Assembly (NCBI GenBank): GCA_039908345.1
Contig: JAMOBD010000012.1
Span: 1-52,995, forward strand
Reading direction: 5' to 3'
Length of the DNA stretch: 52,995 bases
DNA from: Magnetospirillum sp. WYHS-4
GTDB lineage: Bacteria > Pseudomonadota > Alphaproteobacteria > Rhodospirillales > GLO-3
Position 1 is the first letter of the stretch. Each line of letters begins with the position of its first letter. Positions 15,850 through 24,632 of this stretch are shown here, in pieces. The notes below the pieces were generated by a model, which worked only from the letters and a program-made list of their open reading frames with translations, was not told the DNA's origin and did not search any database. The position numbers and the translations under genes are program-made.

Positions 15850-16461
15850 TCAACCGGAAACCGGGCCCGACGCAGGGGTGCGAGGGCGCCCGCCAAGATT
15901 GCCGCAAAGGCCCGCCAAGGCCTCGCCCCGCCGGAGCGCCCGGTCGAGGACGGCCATGGTGCCGTTCAGGTCGGGGCTGTCGTCGCGCATCCAGGCGGCA
16001 AAGGCCGTAGCGTAGATGACAGCCAGTCCATGGACCCGTGCCAGTCCGCAAAGCCCTCCCGCCGACAGGCCGGCCGCTTCCAGCATCCAGGCCAGGGAAA
16101 GCCCGAAACGGGGCAACAGCAGCAGGGCGACCACGGGATCGAAGGGGGCGTCGCGCAGGATGGCGCCCAGGGCCTTCTTGTAAGGGGCGAGGGCGTCGAA
16201 GCGGCGCATCACCACGTCGAACAGGCGGTCGCGCGGGCTGTCGGCGGCGTCGGGGACGGTGGCCAGGACCTGACGATCGATGCGATCCAGGAAGGCCTTC
16301 AGGATGCCGGCCCGGTCGCCGAACAGGCTGTGGATCTCGGCTAGGCTGGTCTCGGCCTTGGCGGCCACGGTGGCGAGCCCCAGGGACTTCCAGCCTTGCT
16401 GGGCGGCCAGATCGAGGGTTGCGGCGATGATGTGGTCGGCGGGCGTGGCCTTGCGGGGCAT
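15850..16461 (-). CDS. TetR-family transcriptional regulator
   Basis: 203 residues. N-terminal HTH about 8-55 (IIAATLDLAAQQGWKSLGLATVAAKAETSLAEIHSLFGDRAGILKAF, quoted in part only: helix-turn-helix with LATVAAKAETSLAEIHSLF), then a helical ligand domain with an unusual LLLLPRFGLSLAWMLEAAG stretch, resembling the COQ9/TetR-like proteins of alphaproteobacteria. It lies upstream of the phasin gene on the same strand and divergent from the sigma factor gene. A GGGCAAC palindrome in the divergent region is a candidate operator. Ligand and targets unknown. Confidence 0.78.
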   Translation of the reverse strand: MPRKATPADHIIAATLDLAAQQGWKSLGLATVAAKAETSLAEIHSLFGDRAGILKAFLDRIDRQVLATVPDAADSPRDRLFDVVMRRFDALAPYKKALGAILRDAPFDPVVALLLLPRFGLSLAWMLEAAGLSAGGLCGLARVHGLAVIYATAFAAWMRDDSPDLNGTMAVLDRALRRGEALAGLCGNLGGRPRTPASGPVSG

Positions 16462-16489
16462 GGCGGTATCCTTCCGGGTCGGAGACTTC

Positions 16490-16506
16490 GGGCAACCCTG
16501 TTGCCC
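16490..16506. promoter_or_regulatory. Inverted repeat in TetR/sigma-factor divergent region
   Basis: Perfect repeat GGGCAAC-CCT-GTTGCCC. Its right arm overlaps the -35 box of the predicted sigma-factor promoter and it lies 29 bases upstream of the TetR start, as expected for a TetR-type operator. A second perfect palindrome TCTAG-G-CTAGA is at 16517-16527. Confidence 0.45.
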
Positions 16507-16529
16507 CTACCCTATATCTAGGCTAGACC
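16501..16529 (+). promoter_or_regulatory. Promoter candidate for rpoH-like gene
   Basis: TTGCCC (16501-16506), 17-base spacer, TAGACC (16524-16529); transcription start near 16536, 28 bases ahead of the ATG. Same style as the 6S RNA promoter in this window. Confidence 0.45.
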
Positions 16530-16563
16530 GCGTCAGGTTAAAGTCCTTTCGCACAGGCACGCC

Positions 16564-17355
16564 ATGCCGCCGACCTCGCCTGCCGCCGCCATCGCCGATC
16601 TGCTTCGGGCCGCGCGATTCCATCCCTTGCTGGGAGCCGCCGAGGAACGCCGGCTGCTGATCCGGGCCGGAGCCGGCGATCGGGAGGCGGAACGGCGGCT
16701 TGTGCTGTCGCATCTGCGCTTCGTCATCCGCATCGCCCGGCGCTACCGCAATGCCGGTCTACCCCTGGCCGACTTGGTCCAGGAAGGGGTGGGCGGGCTG
16801 TTGAAGGCGGCGCGGCGCTACGATCCCGCCCAGGGGACCCGCTTCTCGACCTATGCCGCATGGTGGGTGCGCTCGGCGATCCAGGACCATGCCATCGAGT
16901 CTTGGTCCCTGGTGCGCATCGGCACCACCAACGCGCAGCGGGCGCTGTTCCTGCATCTTCGCCGTCTGGCCGGCGGGGCGGGGGAACTGAGCGACGAAAT
17001 CGCCGCCGCCTTGGCCCGTCGCTTCGACACCACCGTCGCCGAGGTGCGCGCCCTGGCGAGGCGGGTGGCGCGTGCCGACCGGGCCTCCGAGGTCGAACTG
17101 GCGGCGGTCGCGGCCCCCGATCCGGGGCCCGAGGAGATGGCGGAGCGCGGCCAGATCAAGCGCCTGATCGAGAAGGGGCTGGCCCTGCTTTCGCCGCGCG
17201 AGCGCCTGGTCATCGAGCGACGCTACCTGGACGAGGCCAAGGCCACCTTCGAGGCCATCGGCCGCGAACTGGGCCTGTCCAAGGACCGCGCCCGGCAACT
17301 GGAAGCCAAGGCCCTGGCCACCCTCCGCGCGACGTTGGGGCCGGTGGTCGCCTAG
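16564..17355 (+). CDS. RpoH-like alternative sigma factor
   Basis: 263 residues with sigma70-family regions: region 2 (LVLSHLRFVIRIARRYRNAGLPLADLVQEG to RFSTYAAWWVRSAIQD), an RpoH-box-like stretch SWSLVRIGTTNAQRALF, region 3, and region 4 (LSPRERLVIERRYLDE to LSKDRARQLEAKAL). The SWSLVRIGTT motif marks it as a heat-shock type (sigma32 family) factor; it is divergent and somewhat short of region 1, so probably a second RpoH, as in other alphaproteobacteria that use RpoH2 for oxidative stress. Divergent from the TetR gene with a palindrome between. It ends convergent with the next gene (4-base overlap). Confidence 0.85.
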   Translation: MPPTSPAAAIADLLRAARFHPLLGAAEERRLLIRAGAGDREAERRLVLSHLRFVIRIARRYRNAGLPLADLVQEGVGGLLKAARRYDPAQGTRFSTYAAWWVRSAIQDHAIESWSLVRIGTTNAQRALFLHLRRLAGGAGELSDEIAAALARRFDTTVAEVRALARRVARADRASEVELAAVAAPDPGPEEMAERGQIKRLIEKGLALLSPRERLVIERRYLDEAKATFEAIGRELGLSKDRARQLEAKALATLRATLGPVVA

Positions 17356-18164
17356 ATCGGCCAAGCCTCCGCCAGGCGACCGCCTAAGCGGACGGGGGCG
17401 ATGCGGCGGGCCAGGCCGGTGGCGTCGTCGGTCTCGACATAGACGGCGCAGAAGGTCGCCTCGCCTTCCGCCGGTTCCAGGCGCTCCGTGGGCAGCTTCT
17501 TCGTGAAGCGGGCGGTGGCGGTCTTCTTCTGCATGCCGATCACGGAATCGTAGTCGCCGCACATGCCCAGGTCGGTGATATAGGCGGTTCCCCGCGCCAT
17601 CACGTGGGCGTCCGCGGTGGGCACGTGGCTATGGGTGCCCGCCACCAAAGAGACGCGGCCATCCAGTACGTGGCCCATGGACATCTTCTCGCTGGTGGCT
17701 TCCGCATGCATGTCGACGAGAATGGCATCGACGCCCCGCTTCAGGGAATGTTCGGCCAGTACCCTTTCGACCGCCGCGAAGGGGTCGTCGATGGCGTCCA
17801 TGAACAGCCGGCCCATGGGATTGATGACCAGAACCCGTCCCCCGTCGCGGGACGGAAAGACACCGAAACCTTTGCCGGGGGTGCCGGGTGGGTAGTTGAT
17901 GGGGCGCAGCAGGCGGGGCTCGCCGTCGATGTAGTTCATGACCTCGCGCTTGTCCCAGACGTGGTTGCCGGTGGTCAGCACGTCCACGTCGGCGGCCAGA
18001 AGGACGGTCACCATGTCGGGGGTGATGCCGAAGCCGTGCGCCGCGTTCTCGGCGTTCACCGCCACGAAGTCGAGGTCGAGCTTGCGGCGCAGTTCGGGCA
18101 CCCGCTCCAGGACCGCCTTGCGTCCGGTCTTGCCCATCACGTCGCCGCAGAACAGGATCTTCAT
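17352..18164 (-). CDS. YmdB-family metallophosphoesterase (TIGR00282)
   Basis: 270 residues. Metal-binding motifs of the calcineurin-like fold are visible: LFCGDVMGKTGR at the N-terminus, AVNAENAAHG, TTGNHVWDKRE, DMHAEATSEKM and GTHSHVPTADA. Members hydrolyse 2',3'-cyclic nucleotides and influence RNA turnover or cell-state switches. The start overlaps the stop of the 5-FCL gene (TCAT on the plus strand at 18161-18164), so both are in one operon read through from the 6S RNA region. Length and motifs are complete. Confidence 0.88.
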   Translation of the reverse strand: MKILFCGDVMGKTGRKAVLERVPELRRKLDLDFVAVNAENAAHGFGITPDMVTVLLAADVDVLTTGNHVWDKREVMNYIDGEPRLLRPINYPPGTPGKGFGVFPSRDGGRVLVINPMGRLFMDAIDDPFAAVERVLAEHSLKRGVDAILVDMHAEATSEKMSMGHVLDGRVSLVAGTHSHVPTADAHVMARGTAYITDLGMCGDYDSVIGMQKKTATARFTKKLPTERLEPAEGEATFCAVYVETDDATGLARRIAPVRLGGRLAEAWPI

Positions 18165-18736
18165 GGCGTCTTTTCCAGCCCTTCCTCGGTCAGGACCCAA
18201 TCGAGGGGCTGATCGTGCCTGTCGCAAGGCAGCCTGTCCACTCTTTGCCGTCCGTGACCAACCCCCACCGCGACCACCCTCCGGCGGGCCCTGAGGGCAG
18301 CCAGGGTGCGGTCGTAATAGCCCCCGCCCATGCCCAGGCGGAAGCCCAGGCCGTCGAAGGCCACCAGGGGCAGGAGGATCAGGGTCGGCTCGACCTCCGG
18401 GGCGTCCTCCAGGGGCTCGGACGCCCCGTGGGGGCCGCGCCGCAAGGCCTCGCTTGGCCGCCAGGCGCGAAAGAGCAGGGGGCTGCCTGGCTTCGCCACC
18501 ACCGGCAGGGCGGTGGCGAAGCCCTTTGCGGCCAGAAGCTCCATGGCGGGGCGGATGTCGGCCTCGCCGTCCATCGGCCAATAGCCGGCCGCGGCATCGC
18601 GGCCCGGTTCCAGTTCCAGAAGCGTCAGTCCGGCGACAAGATAGCCGGCCAATGCCGGTCCGCCGTCGGCCGTCAGGTCGCGGCGCAAGGAACGGAACCG
18701 CGCCCTCAGCCGCCGCTTCTCGTCGTCGATGTCCAT
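18161..18736 (-). CDS. 5-formyltetrahydrofolate cyclo-ligase
   Basis: 191 residues. The family has an N-terminal Lys/Arg phosphate-binding region (KRRLRARFRSLRRDL here) and the signature GFRLGMGGGYYDRTLAAL near residue 130, both present. It converts 5-formyl-THF to 5,10-methenyl-THF with ATP. The start is placed at 18736, 29 bases after the 3' end of the predicted 6S RNA; in many bacteria ssrS lies directly upstream of this gene (ygfA) and reads into it. Confidence 0.9.
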   Translation of the reverse strand: MDIDDEKRRLRARFRSLRRDLTADGGPALAGYLVAGLTLLELEPGRDAAAGYWPMDGEADIRPAMELLAAKGFATALPVVAKPGSPLLFRAWRPSEALRRGPHGASEPLEDAPEVEPTLILLPLVAFDGLGFRLGMGGGYYDRTLAALRARRRVVAVGVGHGRQRVDRLPCDRHDQPLDWVLTEEGLEKTP

Positions 18737-18765
18737 GGAAAAAGCCGACCGGGCAGGAAAGAAAT

Positions 18766-18928
18766 GGACGGCGCCGCGGAGGCCGTTGGCCCTGCGAATC
18801 CTCCGTGGCCTGCATGAGCAGGTGGGCGCCATATACCGAGCCCACGGGCTCGGCAGGGACAGCTCCCGAGGAGTTCAACTATGGCCCCAGGGATTGACGC
18901 AGCCTGACGTGACCCGCAGCCACCGTCC
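18766..18928 (-). ncRNA. ssrS: 6S RNA
   Basis: 163-nt candidate on the minus strand. The ends can pair (GGACGG at 18928-18923 with CCGTCC at 18771-18766); the middle has a strong terminal hairpin (CCGAGCCC with GGGCTCGG, around 18835-18852) flanked by unpaired-looking stretches that could form the central bubble that mimics an open promoter. The place, between zapA and the 5-FCL gene, is the conserved ssrS position in proteobacteria. 6S RNA binds and inhibits the housekeeping RNA polymerase holoenzyme. A covariance search would settle it; exact ends are estimated. Confidence 0.75.
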
Positions 18929-18935
18929 AAACGAG

Positions 18936-18964
18936 AGTCTAGGCTTGTTCGAGGCGCGCCGCAA
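18936..18964 (-). promoter_or_regulatory. 6S RNA promoter
   Basis: Minus strand TTGCGG (18964-18959), 17-base spacer, TAGACT (18941-18936), with transcription starting about 7 bases on, matching the proposed 6S 5' end. The promoter overlaps the zapA 3' end. Confidence 0.6.
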
Positions 18965-19274
18965 TACCTTCGATGCGCGAAGCCAGGGCTTCCAGGCCGT
19001 CGCCCAGGGCGTCTTCCGCGTCCATGCGGGCGGCGGCGCCCTTGTTGGTGACCTTCAGCTTTTCCATTTCGGAATAGATGTCGGCCAATTCGTCGGCCAG
19101 CAGCAGGCTGACCATGACCAGGAGCCGGGCGTCGCCCACCTGGCCCACGGCGGCGATCAGTTCGCTGACCCGCTTGTCCACGTAGGCGCCCAGGCGCATC
19201 AGGTGGGCTTCCTGGCCATCGTCGCAGGCAATCTCGTAACGGCGGCCGTTGACGGTGACGATGACCTGGGCCAT
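18939..19274 (-). CDS. zapA: Cell division protein ZapA
   Basis: 111 residues. N-terminal globular part with VIVTVNGRRYEIACDDGQEAHLMRLGAYVDKRV, the ZapA dimer head, then a coiled coil (LLVMVSLLLADELADIYSEMEKLK and on). ZapA crosslinks FtsZ filaments at the division ring. It is downstream of a small coiled-coil gene and upstream of 6S RNA, the usual alphaproteobacterial order. Notably an FtsZ paralogue lies about 1.7 kb away across the GAPDH gene. Confidence 0.9.
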   Translation of the reverse strand: MAQVIVTVNGRRYEIACDDGQEAHLMRLGAYVDKRVSELIAAVGQVGDARLLVMVSLLLADELADIYSEMEKLKVTNKGAAARMDAEDALGDGLEALASRIEGIAARLEQA

Positions 19275-19286
19275 GGGACGCTGCTC

Positions 19287-19532
19287 CTACTCGGCGATGG
19301 CGTCGCGCAGACGCGTCATGACCATGTCCAGGCGACGCGAGATGGTTCCCGCCGCGTCGCGCAGGGCCAAATTCTCCGTCCTGGCCCCGTCGAGAGCCTG
19401 GCGCATTCCGGATTCCGTGCTTTCGGCGCGCTTGAGTTGCGCGGCCAGGGCGGCGTCCAAGCGATTCACCGCCCGGTCCAGCCGTTCCCAGGCCCGGGTC
19501 ACGCGGGTCGGCCTTTGCAGTTGTGCGTTCAT
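19287..19532 (-). CDS. Coiled-coil protein (DUF4164-like), 81 aa
   Basis: Small, mostly helical heptad protein (RAWERLDRAVNRLDAALAAQL; RRLDMVMTRLRDAI), matching the small protein usually found just before zapA in alphaproteobacteria. Start set at 19532 because the strong promoter upstream would start transcription near 19553, downstream of the alternative ATG at 19559, and GGGGTGGA precedes this ATG. Function unknown, presumably cell-division related by position. Confidence 0.7.
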   Translation of the reverse strand: MNAQLQRPTRVTRAWERLDRAVNRLDAALAAQLKRAESTESGMRQALDGARTENLALRDAAGTISRRLDMVMTRLRDAIAE

Positions 19533-19559
19533 CCCAGTATCCACCCCGACATTGTCCAC

Positions 19560-19588
19560 AGATTAGGCGGCGCCCGCGAATCCGTCAA
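19560..19588 (-). promoter_or_regulatory. Promoter of coiled-coil/zapA operon
   Basis: Minus strand TTGACG (19588-19583), 17-base spacer, TAATCT (19565-19560). Near-consensus; transcription start near 19553. Confidence 0.6.
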
Positions 19589-20859
<1,271 letters not shown>

Positions 20860-20882
20860 GCCGACTCCACCGATGGGTTAAA

Positions 20883-20917
20883 GGGGGCGGGTCCCGCGGG
20901 GCCCGCCCCTTTCGTTT
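20883..20917 (+). terminator. Rho-independent terminator after gap
   Basis: Stem GGGGCGGG (20884-20891) with CCCGCCCC (20902-20909), then TTTCGTTT. Located 24 bases beyond the gap stop. Confidence 0.8.
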
Positions 20918-20925
20918 GGAAGAAG

Positions 20926-20937
20926 GCTCCCGGGAGC
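20926..20937. repeat. 12-bp palindrome upstream of ftsZ-like gene
   Basis: GCTCCCGGGAGC, fully symmetric, between the gap terminator and the ftsZ-like gene. Possible regulator site; no clear promoter was found beside it. Confidence 0.3.
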
Positions 20938-21029
20938 AGGCGGGAAGGGAGCCTCTCCCGTCGGGCTTTCCGCTTCCCGAGGAAACATGGTATCTCTCCG
21001 GAAGTCCGGCCAAGGTGGACGGACGATGG

Positions 21030-22532
21030 GTGGACGAAACCTTGCCTTCGAACCTGGACAGCAGGCCTCACGATGTTCCGGCCGTTCCCAAGCCGCGGAT
21101 CTTGGTGATCGGAGTCGGCGGCGCGGGCTGCAATGCTGTCGACAACATGGTGCGTTCCGGCCTTGAAGGCGTGGAGTTCATCGCCGCCAACACCGATGCT
21201 CAATCCCTGAGCCGGTCGTTGGCGGGAAATCGGATCGTGCTCGGCCAGAAGAGCACCCGGGGCCTGGGCTCCGGGTCTCGGGTCGAGATCGGGCGTGCCG
21301 CCGCCGAGGAAGCCATCGAGACCATTCGGGAATTACTGTCCGGCTGCGACATGGTTTTCGTTGCCGCCGGGATGGGCGGCGGTACGGGAACGGGCGGAGC
21401 ACCGGTCATCGCCCAGGCCGCCCGGGAAATCGGCGCGCTCACGGTGGGAGTCGTGACCATGCCCTTCGGCTTCGAGGGAGCCCAGCGCATGCGTGTGGCC
21501 GAAGCCGGCGTGAAGGAGATGGCCAAGGTTGTCGATACCCTGATTGTCATTCCCAACCAGAATCTGTTTCAGATCGCCAAGAAGGATACGTCATTCGTCG
21601 ATGCCTTCATCCTGGCCGACGACGTTCTCTATTCGGCGGTTCGCGGGGTGACCGACCTGGTGACCCTGCCCGGCCTGATCAACCTCGATTTCTCCGATAT
21701 TCGTACAGTCATGCTCGGCGCGGGAAAGGCCATGATGGGCACGGGGGAAGTCGAGGGGCCCGACCGGGCGACGTTGGCGGCCCGGAAGGCGATCGCCAAT
21801 CCCCTGCTCGACAGCCCGTCGATCCGGGGGGCGACCAAGCTCTTGATCAACGTCACCGGTGGCCGGGATATGACCTTGTCCGAATTGGATCAAGTGGCCA
21901 GCCTCATCCGCGCCGAGGCGGGCGACGACTGCTTCACGATCTTCGGCAGCGTGCTTGACGAAGAACTCGAGGGCAGGCTGCGTGTTTCCGTGGTGGCGAC
22001 GGGGATCAACCGGGCCGTCCCCTTCGTGATGACCGCCATGGCACGGGAAGCGCCGTCAGAAGCGGCCCCCGAAGCGGACGTTCCGGCGCCGGAGAATGCG
22101 CCTTCTCCGGAAACGGACGTCGCCAAGGTCTCGTCGCCATCGCCGCTCGCCGTTGGGGCGGCTCGGCCGACGCATGCCGCCCAGGCGTCGTTGTTTCCAG
22201 AGATCGCCGCCCCGCTCGACTCATCCCGCCCCGCCGTGGTGGCTCCCCAGGCTCTATCGGTACCGGCCCCTCCCGAGAAGCGGCCGCCCGCCGTCTTCGC
22301 GCCACCTTCCGATTCTCATGATGAAAAAGGGGGCGGCGTCGGGGCTCGAAAGGCACGACCCGGCGGTGCGCCCGCCCGGGCCCATCCTGGGGACGGCGAT
22401 CCTTTCCTGGCCGCGGTGATGGCCGGATGTGGCCGCGGGGCCGTCCCCGGACGAGAATCAGGGGGCGATGCCCCTTTGTTCGATCGGCTCATCAAGCTGG
22501 TCCGCATATCGCACCTGTTTACCCGCGGCTAG
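21030..22532 (+). CDS. FtsZ-family GTPase, orphan paralogue without canonical C-terminal peptide
   Basis: About 500 residues from the GTG at 21030 (another GTG at 21015; the frame is open further upstream). Tubulin-type GTPase: [15 protein letters not shown] near 26-40, [12 protein letters not shown] near 115-124 (the tubulin signature), and T7 loop NLDFSDIR near 218-225 with the catalytic acidic residues intact. After the FtsZ fold (to about 335) comes a long Ala/Pro/Glu linker (about 335-470). The end, [18 protein letters not shown], does not match the conserved D-I-P-x-F-L tail that binds FtsA and others. The usual dcw neighbours (ftsQ, ftsA, lpxC) are absent, so this is likely a second FtsZ. 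A two-TM coiled-coil gene follows 97 bases on. Known precedent: FtsZm of magnetotactic bacteria, but no mam genes are here. Confidence 0.87.
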   Translation: MDETLPSNLDSRPHDVPAVPKPRILVIGVGGAGCNAVDNMVRSGLEGVEFIAANTDAQSLSRSLAGNRIVLGQKSTRGLGSGSRVEIGRAAAEEAIETIRELLSGCDMVFVAAGMGGGTGTGGAPVIAQAAREIGALTVGVVTMPFGFEGAQRMRVAEAGVKEMAKVVDTLIVIPNQNLFQIAKKDTSFVDAFILADDVLYSAVRGVTDLVTLPGLINLDFSDIRTVMLGAGKAMMGTGEVEGPDRATLAARKAIANPLLDSPSIRGATKLLINVTGGRDMTLSELDQVASLIRAEAGDDCFTIFGSVLDEELEGRLRVSVVATGINRAVPFVMTAMAREAPSEAAPEADVPAPENAPSPETDVAKVSSPSPLAVGAARPTHAAQASLFPEIAAPLDSSRPAVVAPQALSVPAPPEKRPPAVFAPPSDSHDEKGGGVGARKARPGGAPARAHPGDGDPFLAAVMAGCGRGAVPGRESGGDAPLFDRLIKLVRISHLFTRG

Positions 22533-22629
22533 GAAAATGGCAGGAAGAGCAGATGGAGCCGGAGATCGGCGTTGATCGTTTCGCCATGGTCCCCTTGGCG
22601 CCAGAGAGTGCATGGAGAGGAATCCCGAC

Positions 22630-23469
22630 ATGAAGCGCCTGATCGTCTTGTCCGCAGCCTGGCTAAGCCTGTGCGTTATCTATATCTGGGTCTTCATCGG
22701 GTGGGGCAATCTGTTTTCCCTCCTACCGCACGAGGCCCTCATGGTGTTCGTGGCACTCCTTGTTCCCATACCGGTTTCGGCCTTCTTTCTGTGGTTCTCC
22801 AGGGTTGCGCGAAGTGTGGAGGCCATTTCGTCCCAGGTCGGGGCGCACGCCCGGCAGATCGATCTCGTCGCCCGGAACCTCAACACCATGGTTGAAATTG
22901 CGCGCGAAAGCCGCGATGCCGCTCTGGCCGATATGAAGGCGCAGCAGCTTCTGTCGGCGAATATGGTCCGCGAACTCGCGGTGATCGCCGAAATGCGATC
23001 CGCTCCGCCCCCCGTACCCGTTCCTTCGACGTCGGGCAGCCTTGAGCAGATGCGTGCCCTGGTCGAAATCATCAACGTGGCGCTTAACGACCTGAGTATG
23101 ACGGTTACCCAGGTCCTGGTCCAATTGCTGAATGCGGTTCACGGAGACAAGGACAAGATTCAGGAATTCATGGCTGGCTTGGTGGAAGCCTACTCGGTCG
23201 GCGACAAGAATGCCTTCTTCCGCAGCTTCGCGAAGCATCTCGCCGAATATCCTGACACCCTGGTAACGGTTGCCCGCGGTTCGCCCGAGGTTCGGCGCGA
23301 CCTGTCGAAAATTCTCCGGGAAGTCGAGGAAATCATGTCTCTTGTCGCGGGGTGCGAACAAAACAATCTTATCCGGATTGTTTTCGAAGAAGGAGAGCTT
23401 TGGAAGTTGCACAAGTCGCTTGATGTCCACTTCGACCGCGATGGATCTCCGAAAGCCCCGGAAGAGTGA
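22630..23469 (+). CDS. Two-TM coiled-coil membrane protein, unknown
   Basis: 279 residues, not recognised. Two N-terminal membrane helices (about 4-24 and 36-57) joined by a short periplasmic loop, then a cytoplasmic coiled coil (about 60-125) with regular heptads (VARSVEAISSQVGAHARQI and on), a Pro-rich break (PPPVPVP), and a C-terminal helical domain (about 135-279) rich in acidic residues. Start at 22630 has GAGAGG nine bases upstream. It follows the FtsZ paralogue on the same strand and could be a membrane anchor or partner for it; this is inference from adjacency and topology only. Confidence 0.72.
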   Translation: MKRLIVLSAAWLSLCVIYIWVFIGWGNLFSLLPHEALMVFVALLVPIPVSAFFLWFSRVARSVEAISSQVGAHARQIDLVARNLNTMVEIARESRDAALADMKAQQLLSANMVRELAVIAEMRSAPPPVPVPSTSGSLEQMRALVEIINVALNDLSMTVTQVLVQLLNAVHGDKDKIQEFMAGLVEAYSVGDKNAFFRSFAKHLAEYPDTLVTVARGSPEVRRDLSKILREVEEIMSLVAGCEQNNLIRIVFEEGELWKLHKSLDVHFDRDGSPKAPEE

Positions 23470-23498
23470 GCCATCCCGACAGGCCCGGTCGGCCCCTA

Positions 23499-24230
23499 TC
23501 AGTCGGAACCGGGAAGGCTTTCCGGACTTTTCACGACGTTGCCGTCGACGAACCGAATTCCGGTTTCCCGGGCGAGATCGACGATTTCGGGGGTGGCGAT
23601 ATCGTGCAGGTAGGCCTTGAGCCGGCATCTTTCCGTGCGTTCCGCGAAATCCCTGAGGAACGGGCGGATCTTTTCGACGTCCATGGGCCGATTGCCCATG
23701 GTGAGCGCCACGCCGGAGTAATTGCATGTGGAGTAGATCTTAAGGTCCCGGCAAGTGGGAAGAATGCGGGCTCCGAAGGTCAAGCAGAATGAATAGAGAA
23801 TAACGGCGATATCGTCGAGGAACGACATGCGTTCCACGTTGTTCACATTGGTGACCTCGAAGATGGTGCTCGACCAGACCCGTTCCGGCACGGACTTGCA
23901 AAGCCGGACGAACTCGGACGCGATCGGTTTGTAGGTCAGGGCGACGCCGTTTATGGGCACGATGACCTTGATATCGCTTCCCTGATTCAGCAACTCCTCC
24001 GCTTTCTTGATGCCGTGATACGTGGTCCAGGACATGTCGGAGAGCAGAAGGGCCGAGTTTACCCGATCCCCATTCAAGCCATCGCCGAGAACCGCGTCGT
24101 CCGACAGCAAGTTCCCCTCGGGCCTTCTTTTCCATGGCCTGCAATAGAGCGTATTGACGACCTGATTCCGGGTGTCGAGGATCGGGAGGAAGTCTACGCC
24201 GCGCTCGGCAGTTTGGGCCTTGTTATTCAT
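23499..24230 (-). CDS. Degenerate EAL-domain-like protein, 243 aa
   Basis: The N-terminus (VDFLPILDTRNQVVNTLYC) and C-terminus (CRLKAYLHDIATPEIVDLARETGIRFVDG) follow the shape of an EAL phosphodiesterase domain, where one expects YQPIVD, an EAL motif, and GVET...LGxxxxQGY. The Glu-Ala-Leu triad is replaced (TLYC) and the metal and catalytic acidic residues I would expect are not evident, so it is probably inactive and may act as a c-di-GMP sensor or protein partner. It converges on the two-TM gene with 29 bases between. Call is from weak similarity. Confidence 0.5.
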   Translation of the reverse strand: MNNKAQTAERGVDFLPILDTRNQVVNTLYCRPWKRRPEGNLLSDDAVLGDGLNGDRVNSALLLSDMSWTTYHGIKKAEELLNQGSDIKVIVPINGVALTYKPIASEFVRLCKSVPERVWSSTIFEVTNVNNVERMSFLDDIAVILYSFCLTFGARILPTCRDLKIYSTCNYSGVALTMGNRPMDVEKIRPFLRDFAERTERCRLKAYLHDIATPEIVDLARETGIRFVDGNVVKSPESLPGSD

Positions 24231-24632
24231 ATTCGGAGCCTGTTGTCGAAGACGATGCGACGAGAAAATCCGAGGTCAGATCCGGCCGGAATCGTTTGGA
24301 CAGTTTCAGGCGGCGAAATCATGCTGCCGTCGCCTGGGGACGAGTGTCGAAGTAGGCCCGATCCGGCGTCTGCCGGTCAAGGCTCGAATGCGGTCTCTTG
24401 GCCGCGCTTCGCCGACACTGTCGCGGACGCGCAGGTAGACATCCTTGTACTTTATCGTGCGCCACAGGCGTTCGACGAAGACATCGTCCCGCCCCAATCC
24501 GCCGCCGCCCTTCCCGTCAACCCCACGCACGATCTCGAAACGCCATCATTTCAATTTGCTATCGACAGGGCGGGCGCTTGGCCCTGGCTTAGACCGGCCG
24601 GCATGATTAGGATGCCAGGCAGGAGGACGCCA
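24231..24632. other. Gene-poor stretch with IS remnant
   Basis: Holds the decayed transposase piece at 24319-24530 and otherwise nothing recognised. The last 100 bases lead into the 323-aa gene, with AGGAGG at 24622-24627. Confidence 0.6.
24319..24530 (-). pseudogene. IS3-type transposase C-terminal remnant
   Basis: Minus-strand reading gives DDVFVERLWRTIKYKDVYL, the segment containing the catalytic Glu of IS3-family OrfB, then after a deletion/frameshift SSLDRQTPDRAYFDTRP and a stop (24319-24321). The N-terminal two-thirds are missing. It resembles the missing end of the fragment at 11725-12076, but nothing shows they come from one element. Confidence 0.75.

Noticed and set aside
15850-16461. 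Calling this regulator PhaR
   Set aside because: It is a TetR-type HTH protein; PhaR belongs to another family, so only the operator, not the regulator, points to PhaR.
21030-22532. FtsZm of the magnetosome island
   Set aside because: Neighbours are gap, an unknown membrane protein and an EAL-like gene; no mamX/Y/Z or other mam genes.
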